Below are positions 14,542 to 20,982 of a stretch of 20,982 bases of DNA, piece by piece; the stretch's first letter is position 1, and every line of letters starts with the position of its first letter. Below the pieces are notes generated by a model that was not told the origin of the DNA, did no database searches, and worked only from the letters and a program-made list of their open reading frames with translations. The translations under genes and the position numbers were made by a program. The DNA is from JARRJY01 sp037388705 (GTDB taxonomy: Bacteria; Pseudomonadota; Gammaproteobacteria; UBA6429; Thiohalophilaceae): contig JARRJY010000067.1 of assembly GCA_037388705.1 (NCBI GenBank), positions 1 to 20,982 of the forward strand. Reading direction: 5' to 3'.

Positions 14542-15081
14542 CTAACCCTTCAGCGGAAAATTAAAAGCCTTAAGCAATGCTTTGGCTTCGTCATCATTTT
14601 TTGCGGTCGTGGAAATGGTGATATCCATACCACGAATCTTGTCAATCTTGTCGTATTCGATTTCAGGGAATATGATTTGCTCTTTCACACCCATACTGTA
14701 GTTACCCATGCCATCGAATGACTTTGGATTTAAACCACGGAAATCACGAATACGTGGAATCGCGATAGAAACCAGGCGATCCAGGAATTCATACATACGT
14801 TCACTACGTAAAGTTACCTTGCAACCGATTGGGTAACCTTCACGAATTTTGAAACCCGCCACAGATTTACGCGCCTTGGTAACAACTGGTTTCTGCCCTG
14901 CGATCTTGGTCATATCAGACACTGCGTTTTCCAGTACTTTCTTGTCACCAACCGCTTCACCAACACCCATATTAATAGTAATCTTGGTGATACGTGGAAC
15001 TTCCATAACACTCTTGCAGCCTAACTCTTTCTGTAAGTTAGCGACTACTGTGTCTTTGTAGAATTCTTGCAATCTAGCCAT
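14542..15081 (-). CDS. rplE: 50S ribosomal protein L5
   Basis: L5 has 179 residues, as in E. coli, and binds 5S rRNA and the P-site tRNA. Segments seen are PRITKITINMGVGEA, GQKPVVTKARKSVAGFKIRE, IPRIRDFRGLNPKSFDG and the C-terminal MDITISTTAKNDDEAKALL. TAGG lies 8 nt before the ATG. The gene ends in a TAG that overlaps the rpsN SD. Confidence 0.98.
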   Translation of the reverse strand: MARLQEFYKDTVVANLQKELGCKSVMEVPRITKITINMGVGEAVGDKKVLENAVSDMTKIAGQKPVVTKARKSVAGFKIREGYPIGCKVTLRSERMYEFLDRLVSIAIPRIRDFRGLNPKSFDGMGNYSMGVKEQIIFPEIEYDKIDKIRGMDITISTTAKNDDEAKALLKAFNFPLKG

Positions 15082-15098
15082 TGTTTCTACCTAATCAA

Positions 15099-15419
15099 TT
15101 AAGCATCAACGGTTTCGCCGTTCGATTTAAAAACACGAACCTTGCGACCATCGTCTAAAGTTTTAAAGCCAACACGGTCAGCTTTACCTGTTGCAGGGTT
15201 TACCAGCGCAACATTTGAAACATGAATTGGCATTTCTTTTTCAATAATGCCACCAGGAACATTCAGTGCCGGGTTAGGCTTCTGATGTTTCTTTACCATG
15301 TTTACGTTATCTACAATCACACGGTCATCTTCAGGAATGGCACGTACAACGTTGCCTGTTTTTCCTTTGTCTTTACCGGTGAGGATGATTACCTCATCGC
15401 CTTTTCTAATCTTGTTCAT
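15099..15419 (-). CDS. rplX: 50S ribosomal protein L24
   Basis: L24 has 106 residues (E. coli 104). The N-terminal KOW motif is KGDEVIILTGKDKGKTGNVV (residues 6-25), followed by the NMVKKHQKPNP loop. It is an early assembly initiator bound to the 5' end of 23S rRNA. GAGAG lies 7 nt before the ATG. The gap to rplN is 15 nt. Confidence 0.98.
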   Translation of the reverse strand: MNKIRKGDEVIILTGKDKGKTGNVVRAIPEDDRVIVDNVNMVKKHQKPNPALNVPGGIIEKEMPIHVSNVALVNPATGKADRVGFKTLDDGRKVRVFKSNGETVDA

Positions 15420-15434
15420 CGTGATGCTCTCTGC

Positions 15435-15803
15435 TTATAGCACTTCAGGCGCCAATGAAATAATTTTCATAAATTTTTCAGTACGCAGTTCACGAGTTAC
15501 CGGACCAAAGATACGAGTACCAATTGGCTGTAAGCTCTGGTTCAACAGAACAGCTGCGTTACCATCAAAGCGGATTAGTGAACCATCAGGACGACGCACA
15601 CCTTTCTTGGTGCGAACCACAACAGCGTTGTAGACATCACCTTTTTTCACTTTACCGCGCGGAATAGCTTCCTTAATACTGACCTTGATGATGTCACCAA
15701 CACCAGCATAACGACGCTTGGAACCGCCTAAAACTTTAATACACTGTACACGACGAGCACCGCTATTATCGGCTACATCAAGTACTGTCTGCATCTGAAT
15801 CAT
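15435..15803 (-). CDS. rplN: 50S ribosomal protein L14
   Basis: L14 has 122 residues (E. coli 123). It begins MIQMQTVLDVADNSGARRVQ and contains VKKGDVYNAVVVRTKKGVRR and GTRIFGPVTRELR, all family-typical. It forms part of the intersubunit face. GGAG lies 6 nt before the ATG. It is the first gene of the spc operon in E. coli; here it follows rpsQ after 32 nt, and I saw no clear promoter in that gap. Confidence 0.98.
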   Translation of the reverse strand: MIQMQTVLDVADNSGARRVQCIKVLGGSKRRYAGVGDIIKVSIKEAIPRGKVKKGDVYNAVVVRTKKGVRRPDGSLIRFDGNAAVLLNQSLQPIGTRIFGPVTRELRTEKFMKIISLAPEVL

Positions 15804-15835
15804 GAGTGACTCCGAATTCTTCTCTGTTCGTAGCC

Positions 15836-16099
15836 TTAAACTACTGCAGCACGTTCAACAATTGTTTCCAGTTTCCATTTCTTCGATTTGGAAAGTGGAC
15901 GACAAGCACTAATGGTAACGACATCACCTTCGTTACACTCATTGTTTGCATCATGAGCATGTAACTTGGTGGATTTTTTAACGAATTTTCCGTAAACCGG
16001 ATGCTTCACCTTACGCTCAACCATAACGGTGATCGTTTTATCCATTTTGTTACTTACAACACGACCTTGTACGGTACGTAATGTTTTATCTTCGCTCAT
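15836..16099 (-). CDS. rpsQ: 30S ribosomal protein S17
   Basis: S17 has 87 residues. The core is RTVQGRVVSNKMDKTITVMV and HPVYGKFVKKSTKLHAHD, with ISACRPLSKSKKWKL near the end. It binds 16S rRNA during early assembly. Its ATG shares one base with the rpmC stop codon (TAATG), and AGGTGA inside rpmC lies 6 nt upstream, indicating translational coupling. Confidence 0.97.
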   Translation of the reverse strand: MSEDKTLRTVQGRVVSNKMDKTITVMVERKVKHPVYGKFVKKSTKLHAHDANNECNEGDVVTISACRPLSKSKKWKLETIVERAAVV

Positions 16100-16293
16100 T
16101 ATGCGTCACCTGCTTTTTCATTCAGGATAGTTTTTACGCGCGCGATATCACGACGCACTTCCTTCATCTTATGCGAATTTGCCAGCTGGCCTGTGGCACG
16201 CTGCATTCGCAAATTGAATTTCTCACGGCTTAATTCGATAAGCTCTTTTTGCAGCTCATCGGCACCTTTTGATCGTAAGTCTGCTGCTTTCAT
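16099..16293 (-). CDS. rpmC: 50S ribosomal protein L29
   Basis: L29 has 64 residues (E. coli 63) and is almost entirely helical: LRSKGADELQKELIELSREK then NLRMQRATGQLANSHKMKEV. It sits near the exit tunnel next to L23, where SRP and trigger factor dock. Both ends overlap neighbours by one base (TAATG with rplP upstream and with rpsQ downstream). No strong SD is seen, consistent with coupling to rplP. Confidence 0.97.
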   Translation of the reverse strand: MKAADLRSKGADELQKELIELSREKFNLRMQRATGQLANSHKMKEVRRDIARVKTILNEKAGDA

Positions 16294-16706
16294 TACAGTA
16301 CCGTCCGCGTTACAAATTTAGTTTGAATAGGCAGTTTCGCTGCTGCCAACTGGAATGCTTCGCGTGCAATCTCTTCAGATACACCTTCCATTTCATAAAG
16401 CATACGACCAGGTTGGATCTGGGCCACCCAGTATTCAACGTTACCTTTACCTTTACCCTGACGAACCTCTAAAGGTTTCTGAGTAATTGGCTTGTCTGGA
16501 AAAATACGAATCCAGATTTTACCGCCACGTTTAATGTGACGTGTCATAGCACGACGAGCTGCTTCAATCTGACGGGCAGTAATACGACCACGTCCAACAG
16601 CTTTCAGACCATATTCACCGAAGCTAACCTTGCTACCGCGATTAGCTAAACCACGGTTGCGGCCTTTCATCTGCTTACGGAATTTTGTACGTTTTGGCTG
16701 CAGCAT
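16293..16706 (-). CDS. rplP: 50S ribosomal protein L16
   Basis: L16 has 137 residues (E. coli 136). It starts MLQPKRTKFRKQMKGRNRGL and contains GRITARQIEAARRAMTRHIK and the KPLEVRQGKGKGNVEYWVA loop near the peptidyl-transferase centre. The Arg in that loop corresponds to the Arg hydroxylated by YcfD in E. coli; modification here is unknown. AGGAG lies 6 nt before the ATG. Confidence 0.98.
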   Translation of the reverse strand: MLQPKRTKFRKQMKGRNRGLANRGSKVSFGEYGLKAVGRGRITARQIEAARRAMTRHIKRGGKIWIRIFPDKPITQKPLEVRQGKGKGNVEYWVAQIQPGRMLYEMEGVSEEIAREAFQLAAAKLPIQTKFVTRTVL

Positions 16707-16722
16707 TGCTAACTCCTAACCC

Positions 16723-17397
16723 TTAACCTGCGGCCTTCGCAGTTTCAGTTTCTGCCTGTTCAGCAGCACCAATCACTTCACCTTTGAAGATCCAAACTTT
16801 GACACCGATAATGCCGTAAGTTGTCTTGGCTTCTGCAAAACCGTAATCCACATCTGCACGTAAAGTGTGAAGAGGTACGCGACCTTCGCGATACCATTCA
16901 GCACGTGCAATTTCAGCACCATTTAAACGGCCACTGACATTGATCTTGATACCCTTGGCGCCCAGACGCATGGTATTTTGTACCGCACGCTTCATGGCTC
17001 GACGGAACATGATTCGACGTTCCAGCTGTTGCGCGATGCTTTCAGCAACCAGCTGCGCATCCATCTCAGGCTTGCGAACTTCTTCAATATTAATATGAAC
17101 GGCTGGCAGTCCCATCATCTTGGTAACTTCGTTACGCAGGCGTTCGATATCTTCACCTTTTTTACCAATTACCAGACCAGGGCGTGCACTGTAGATAGTG
17201 ATGTTGGCACTACCTTGTGTGCGTTCAATCTGAATACGGCTTACTGAAGCTTGTGACAATCTCTTTTTCAGAAAATCACGAACTTGCAGATCAGAATTCA
17301 GAAAATCTGCGTAATCATTATTACCGGCATACCATTTAGACGTGTAGTCTTTAACGATGCCGAGACGTATACCTGTTGGATGTACTTTCTGACCCAT
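16723..17397 (-). CDS. rpsC: 30S ribosomal protein S3
   Basis: S3 has 224 residues (E. coli 233). An N-terminal KH domain includes PGLVIGKKGEDIERLRNEV with its GxxG loop. The basic helix RRIMFRRAMKRAVQNTMRLG contributes to mRNA unwinding at the entry channel, and the C-terminal domain ends KVWIFKGEVIGAAEQAETET. The Glu/Ala tail is shorter than that of E. coli. GAGAGAG lies before the ATG. The gap to rplV is 12 nt. Confidence 0.98.
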   Translation of the reverse strand: MGQKVHPTGIRLGIVKDYTSKWYAGNNDYADFLNSDLQVRDFLKKRLSQASVSRIQIERTQGSANITIYSARPGLVIGKKGEDIERLRNEVTKMMGLPAVHINIEEVRKPEMDAQLVAESIAQQLERRIMFRRAMKRAVQNTMRLGAKGIKINVSGRLNGAEIARAEWYREGRVPLHTLRADVDYGFAEAKTTYGIIGVKVWIFKGEVIGAAEQAETETAKAAG

Positions 17398-17409
17398 GTC
17401 AGTCTCTCT

Positions 17410-17742
17410 CTACTTATCCGCTACCATCACAGTAATGTGACTTGAGCGTTTAAAAATATGATCCGCTGCACCCTTGGCGCGCGCCTTCCAACGTTTCATT
17501 GTTGGACCTTCGTCAACAAACACAGTTGATACTCTCAGCTCATCAATGTCAGCACCTTCATTGTGCTCAGCATTGGCAATAGCAGATTCCAGCACTTTCT
17601 TCATAATGCCGGCTGCCTTCTTGGGGCTGAAAGATAACAGCTGCAACGCTTGCTCAACCGGTAAACCACGGATCTGATCAGCTACCAGGCGGCATTTCTG
17701 TGGGGAAATGCGAGCGAATGTATGTTTAGCTTGGACTTCCAT
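17410..17742 (-). CDS. rplV: 50S ribosomal protein L22
   Basis: L22 is 110 residues, equal to E. coli, when started at the ATG at 17742 (MEVQAKHTFARISPQK). Two in-frame codons precede it: ATG at 17745 and TTG at 17748. GAGG lies 7 nt before the 17742 ATG but only 4 nt before the 17745 ATG, so 17742 is favoured. The beta-hairpin region EGPTMKRWKARAKGAADHIF lines the exit tunnel. The stop codon is TAG. Confidence 0.96.
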   Translation of the reverse strand: MEVQAKHTFARISPQKCRLVADQIRGLPVEQALQLLSFSPKKAAGIMKKVLESAIANAEHNEGADIDELRVSTVFVDEGPTMKRWKARAKGAADHIFKRSSHITVMVADK

Positions 17743-17753
17743 CATCAAACCTC

Positions 17754-18026
17754 TTACTTGGCCTTCTTGTCGGCCACATGACCTTTGTAAGTACGGGTCG
17801 GGGCAAACTCACCCAGCTTATGACCAATCATGTTATCTGAAATCAATACAGGCACATGTTGACGGCCATTGTGTACAGCAATCGTAAGACCAATCATGTC
17901 TGGAATGATCATAGAACGACGAGACCAGGTCTTGATTGGCTTCTTGCTGCTGGACTCAACAGCTTCAGTAACCTTCTTGATTAGATGAAGGTCTACAAAT
18001 GGTCCTTTTCTGATCGAACGTGGCAC
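17754..18026 (-). CDS. rpsS: 30S ribosomal protein S19, GTG start
   Basis: S19 has 90 residues and starts (GTG)-PRSIRKGPFVDLHLIKKV. It contains KTWSRRSMIIPDMIGLTIAV and GHKLGEFAPTRTYKGH, which contact 16S rRNA in the 30S head. The start codon is GTG, with GAGAG 7 nt upstream. It lies between rplB (25-nt gap) and rplV (11-nt gap). Confidence 0.97.
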   Translation of the reverse strand: MPRSIRKGPFVDLHLIKKVTEAVESSSKKPIKTWSRRSMIIPDMIGLTIAVHNGRQHVPVLISDNMIGHKLGEFAPTRTYKGHVADKKAK

Positions 18027-18051
18027 AGTTCTACTCTCTATACGTTAAAAT

Positions 18052-18879
18052 TTATTTCTTGTTACGACGGCGTACGATCATCTTATCGGTACGCTTGTTA
18101 CTACGGGTTTTATAACCCTTAGTCGGAACACCCCATGGCGTTACCGGGTGGCGACCACCAGATGTACGCCCTTCACCACCACCGTGTGGATGGTCAACCG
18201 GGTTCATTACCACACCGCGAACGGTTGGTCGAACACCGCGCCAGCGAGTGGCACCGGCTTTACCCAGTTTACGTAAACTATGTTCACCGTTACTTACAAC
18301 TCCGATGGTTGCACGGCAGTCTGCGTGTACTTTACGCATTTCGCCAGAACGTAAACGTAAAGTTGCATAAGCGCCTTCACGAGCAACTAACTGCACAGAA
18401 GTACCTGCACTACGTGCCAGCTGAGCACCTTTACCAGGCTTCATTTCGACACAGTGAACTGTGGTACCCACAGGAATGTTGCGTAATGGCAGGCAGTTAC
18501 CCTGTTTAATAGGGGCATTTGCACCTGACATCAACTCTGCACCGGCCTTAACGCCACCTGGTGCAATGATGTAACGACGCTCACCATCTTTATATAAAAC
18601 CAGTGCAATATTTGCACTGCGGTTTGGATCATACTCAAGACGCTCAATCACACCAGGAATACCATCCTTGTTACGTTTAAAATCAACCACACGGTAGTGC
18701 TGCTTGTGACCACCACCGATATGGCGGGTAGTAATACGACCGTTGTTATTACGACCACCAGTTTTTGATTTCTTTTCCAACAGCGGCTGATGCGGCTTAC
18801 CTTTGTGCAGGTCAGGGTTTACGACCTTCACAACAAAGCGGCGACCGGCAGAGGTTGGTTTTGTCTTTACGAGTGCCAT
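18052..18879 (-). CDS. rplB: 50S ribosomal protein L2
   Basis: L2 has 275 residues (E. coli 273) and is needed for subunit association and peptidyl-transferase assembly. It keeps GGRNNNGRITTRHIGGGHKQ, the central SH3-like part (NIPVGTTVHCVEMKPGKGAQ) and the NPVDHPHGGGEGR segment with the conserved His229. AAGGA lies 9 nt before the ATG. It follows rplW after 19 nt. Confidence 0.98.
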   Translation of the reverse strand: MALVKTKPTSAGRRFVVKVVNPDLHKGKPHQPLLEKKSKTGGRNNNGRITTRHIGGGHKQHYRVVDFKRNKDGIPGVIERLEYDPNRSANIALVLYKDGERRYIIAPGGVKAGAELMSGANAPIKQGNCLPLRNIPVGTTVHCVEMKPGKGAQLARSAGTSVQLVAREGAYATLRLRSGEMRKVHADCRATIGVVSNGEHSLRKLGKAGATRWRGVRPTVRGVVMNPVDHPHGGGEGRTSGGRHPVTPWGVPTKGYKTRSNKRTDKMIVRRRNKK

Positions 18880-18898
18880 GTTTAACAGTCCTTACTAC

Positions 18899-19195
18899 TT
18901 ATTCTGCGCCAATAAAGTTAATATCTTGGCCTTCTTTAAGGCTAACGTAAGCCTTCTTCCAGTTTTTGCGACGACCCATGCCGTTTGCACTGCGCTTGGT
19001 TTTGCCTTTCATATTCGTGACCTGAACTCTGTCAACGGCAACATCAAACATCAGCTCCACAGCCTTCTTGATTTCGTCTTTGTTCGCATCAACTGCCACT
19101 TTAAAAACAACCTGGTTGGCTTGATCCGCAACAATCGAGCTCTTTTCAGAGATATGCGGCTCTAACAACACATTCATCAGACGTTCTTGACTCAT
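18899..19195 (-). CDS. rplW: 50S ribosomal protein L23
   Basis: L23 has 98 residues (E. coli 100). It starts MSQERLMNVLLEPHISEKSS and has the long loop TNMKGKTKRSANGMGRRKNW. It sits at the exit tunnel and docks trigger factor and SRP. Its ATG overlaps the rplD stop by four bases (ATGA), a typical coupling arrangement. Confidence 0.97.
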   Translation of the reverse strand: MSQERLMNVLLEPHISEKSSIVADQANQVVFKVAVDANKDEIKKAVELMFDVAVDRVQVTNMKGKTKRSANGMGRRKNWKKAYVSLKEGQDINFIGAE

Positions 19196-19812
19196 GCCAG
19201 TTTCTCCTCAAGCTTTTTGACAGCGTCAACTGTCATCAGCACCTTGTCAAAGCGAACCAGGCTGACAGGGTCAACATAATCAACATCGCAGATGCCGACA
19301 TTTGGCAAATTGCGGGCTGACAGGAATAAACCATCATTCAGATCATGTGTAACGATGCTGACACTATCCAGGCCAAACGAGTTCAGCTTGTTAGCCAGCT
19401 CTTTGGTTTTTGGGGCATCAATACCCAGATCTTCCACTATCATCAGGCGTTCCTGACGAACCAGCTCAGAAAGAATCGAGCGAATTGCAGCACGATACAT
19501 TTTCTTGTTCAGTTTCTGCGACCAGTCCTGGGGCTTGGCAGCAAACGTTACACCACCGCTACGCCAGATTGGGCTGCGGATTGTACCTGAACGCGCGCGC
19601 CCTGTCCCCTTTTGTCTCCAGGGTTTTTTACCACCACCGCGTACTTCTGAACGGGTCTTCTGGGCACGGGTACCAGAACGCCCACCCGCCATGTAAGCGG
19701 TGACTGCCTGGTGAACCAATGTTTCATTGAAATCGCGCGCAAAGTTGGCATCAGACACTTCAACAGTCTTTTTCGATGCTTTACCTGTCGCGGTAGTTAA
19801 CTGTAATTCCAT
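19192..19812 (-). CDS. rplD: 50S ribosomal protein L4
   Basis: L4 has 206 residues (E. coli 201). The tunnel loop GGGKKPWRQKGTGRARSGTI is intact. In E. coli L4 represses the S10 operon through the leader upstream of rpsJ and inhibits RNase E; here there is no room for that leader, so autoregulation must differ or be absent. An AAGGGGG tract that includes the end of the rplC stop codon serves as SD 8 nt before the ATG. Confidence 0.98.
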   Translation of the reverse strand: MELQLTTATGKASKKTVEVSDANFARDFNETLVHQAVTAYMAGGRSGTRAQKTRSEVRGGGKKPWRQKGTGRARSGTIRSPIWRSGGVTFAAKPQDWSQKLNKKMYRAAIRSILSELVRQERLMIVEDLGIDAPKTKELANKLNSFGLDSVSIVTHDLNDGLFLSARNLPNVGICDVDYVDPVSLVRFDKVLMTVDAVKKLEEKLA

Positions 19813-19825
19813 CGCCGCAACCCCC

Positions 19826-20467
19826 TTAACGTGCTTTCACTGCTGGAGATACGATGACGTCACCACCTTTAGCACCCGGGACTGCACCCTTCACTAAAAG
19901 CAGGTTACGTTCTGTATCTACGCGTACAATTTCGAGATTCTGGGTAGTAGAGCGTTCGTCACCCATATGACCCGCCATTTTCTTGCCCTTGAAGACACGA
20001 CCTGGTGTCTGACACTGACCAATCGAACCTGGCGCACGGTGAGAAATCGAGTTACCGTGCGAGGCATCTTGCATGTGGAAGTTATGACGCTTAACACCAC
20101 CCTGGAAGCCTTTACCGATACTACGACCAGTAACGTCTACCTTCTGACCTTCTTCAAAGATATCCACTTTGATTTCAGTCGCAGGTGCCAGTTCATCACC
20201 TTCACCATCATTCAGACGGAATTCCCAAACACCACGCCCTGCTTCTACACCGGCCTTGGCGAAGTGACCTGCCATCGACTTGGTGACACGATTCGCTTTA
20301 CGTGTACCGACGGTGACTTGTACAGCGCGGTAACCATCAGCTTCCTCAGTACGTAACTGGGTAACACGGTTTGGTTCCACTTCGATTACTGTCACAGGCA
20401 GAGATGCGCCATCTTCTGTGAAGATGCGTGTCATTCCTACTTTGCGACCTACTACACCAATTGTCAT
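19826..20467 (-). CDS. rplC: 50S ribosomal protein L3
   Basis: L3 has 213 residues (E. coli 209). It starts MTIGVVGRKVGMTRIFTEDG and contains RGVWEFRLNDGEGDEL and GSIGQCQTPGRVFKGKKMAG, the segment whose Gln is methylated by PrmB in E. coli L3. The neighbouring residue is Cys where E. coli has Asn. AAGG lies 8 nt before the ATG. It follows rpsJ after 42 nt. Confidence 0.98.
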   Translation of the reverse strand: MTIGVVGRKVGMTRIFTEDGASLPVTVIEVEPNRVTQLRTEEADGYRAVQVTVGTRKANRVTKSMAGHFAKAGVEAGRGVWEFRLNDGEGDELAPATEIKVDIFEEGQKVDVTGRSIGKGFQGGVKRHNFHMQDASHGNSISHRAPGSIGQCQTPGRVFKGKKMAGHMGDERSTTQNLEIVRVDTERNLLLVKGAVPGAKGGDVIVSPAVKAR

Positions 20468-20509
20468 TTTCTTAACCTTACGTTCAAGAAACCTATGTTT
20501 CTGAAATAA

Positions 20510-20827
20510 TTACTGCAATTGAATCTGGACATCGACGCCCGCGGCCAGATCCAGTTTCATTAACGCATCAACAGTCTTGTCAGTTGGATCGACAATATCC
20601 ATTAAGCGCTTGTGAGTACGGATTTCGTACTGGTCACGAGCATCCTTGTTAACATGCGGCGAAATCAGAACAGTAAAACGTTCTTTTTTCGTTGGCAGCG
20701 GAATAGGACCCTTAACCTGGGCGCCGGTACGCTTCGCAGTATCAACAATTTCGCGGGCAGACTGATCAATCAAACGATGATCGAATGCCTTGAGGCGAAT
20801 GCGGATGTTTTGATTCTTGCTAGCCAT
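20510..20827 (-). CDS. rpsJ: 30S ribosomal protein S10 (NusE)
   Basis: S10 has 105 residues (E. coli 103). Core segments are IRIRLKAFDHRLIDQSAREI, KGPIPLPTKKERFTVLISPH and QYEIRTHKRLMDIVDPTDKT. It is a 30S head protein and, as NusE, an antitermination factor that links NusG and the ribosome. It is the first gene of the S10 operon. The SD is weak (GAG about 9 nt before the ATG). It lies 37 nt from the tuf stop. Confidence 0.98.
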   Translation of the reverse strand: MASKNQNIRIRLKAFDHRLIDQSAREIVDTAKRTGAQVKGPIPLPTKKERFTVLISPHVNKDARDQYEIRTHKRLMDIVDPTDKTVDALMKLDLAAGVDVQIQLQ

Positions 20828-20864
20828 AATTTTCTACTCAATAAATATCTAAATAAGTTACCGA

Positions 20865-20982
20865 TTACTCGATGATCTTGGATACCACGCCGGCACCCAC
20901 TGTACGACCACCTTCACGAATCGCAAAGCGTAAGCCGTCTTCCATCGCAATCGGCGCAATCAGGCTTACCGTCATCTTCACG
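20865..20982 (-). CDS. tuf: Elongation factor Tu, C-terminal fragment (cut by window edge)
   Basis: The last 38 codons of an EF-Tu gene are visible: VKMTVSLIAPIAMEDGLRFA followed by IREGGRTVGAGVVSKIIE and TAA. This is the third beta-barrel domain, which binds aminoacyl-tRNA. The rest of the gene lies beyond the window's right end. Location directly before rpsJ matches the tufA position at the end of the str operon. The translation begins at the second base from the window edge in frame. Confidence 0.97.
   Translation of the reverse strand, partial: VKMTVSLIAPIAMEDGLRFAIREGGRTVGAGVVSKIIE

Noticed and set aside
15060..15100. S8-binding repressor site at the rplX/rplE junction
   Set aside because: In E. 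coli the S8 target lies here, but I could not recognise the helix-21-like bulged structure by eye in this gap and rplE start, so no feature is claimed.
18135..18509. 124-codon plus-strand open frame opposite rplB
   Set aside because: It is fully antisense to the highly conserved L2 gene and shows no family features; long antisense frames are expected from the codon bias of ribosomal protein genes.

Overview
The window is a chromosomal segment of a gammaproteobacterium. The protein sequences of UvrA, RpoA, L2, L3, L22 and SecY resemble the E. coli versions closely, and the order of all 28 genes from rpsJ to rplQ is the classical S10-spc-alpha order. Base composition looks moderate by eye and the genus cannot be fixed from this sequence. 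One non-enterobacterial trait is a ribosomal protein S4 with a four-cysteine zinc site.

Positions 1-5865 hold a DNA-repair neighbourhood. ssb and a YajR-type MFS transporter lie on the minus strand. Divergent from them on the plus strand are a CsgD/VpsT-like LuxR-family regulator and then uvrA. The uvrA / MFS / ssb trio is a familiar gammaproteobacterial arrangement; the regulator sits between its two divergent arms. The 339-bp gap at 1906-2244 carries a strong sigma70-type promoter for the regulator, a leader of about 150 nt, and several perfect or near-perfect dyads. A further nested inverted repeat spans the regulator's stop codon.

Positions 5867-7140 hold two minus-strand genes: a small TPR protein, which converges on uvrA with a single base between the stop codons, and a SAM hydroxide adenosyltransferase (DUF62 family). 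Each has a recognisable promoter, and the one for the SAM enzyme would give a leaderless mRNA. A 12-bp-stem terminator at 7205-7241 separates them from the ribosomal genes.

Positions 7270-20982 are one continuous minus-strand array, read from right to left: the 3' end of tuf, then rpsJ-rplC-rplD-rplW-rplB-rpsS-rplV-rpsC-rplP-rpmC-rpsQ (S10), rplN-rplX-rplE-rpsN-rpsH-rplF-rplR-rpsE-rpmD-rplO-secY-rpmJ (spc), and rpsM-rpsK-rpsD-rpoA-rplQ (alpha). Gaps are mostly under 50 nt and several stop/start codons overlap. Tuf and rpsJ are only 37 nt apart, so the array probably continues from the str operon. A hairpin between rpmJ and rpsM marks the spc/alpha boundary. rpsD starts with TTG, and secY and rpsS start with GTG.

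I saw no CRISPR array, insertion sequence, prophage gene or tRNA. Most of the window is ordinary core genome. The parts most worth a second look are the regulator and its flanking dyads (1906-3018), the C+ S4 with its TTG start, and the predicted leaderless SAM enzyme gene.
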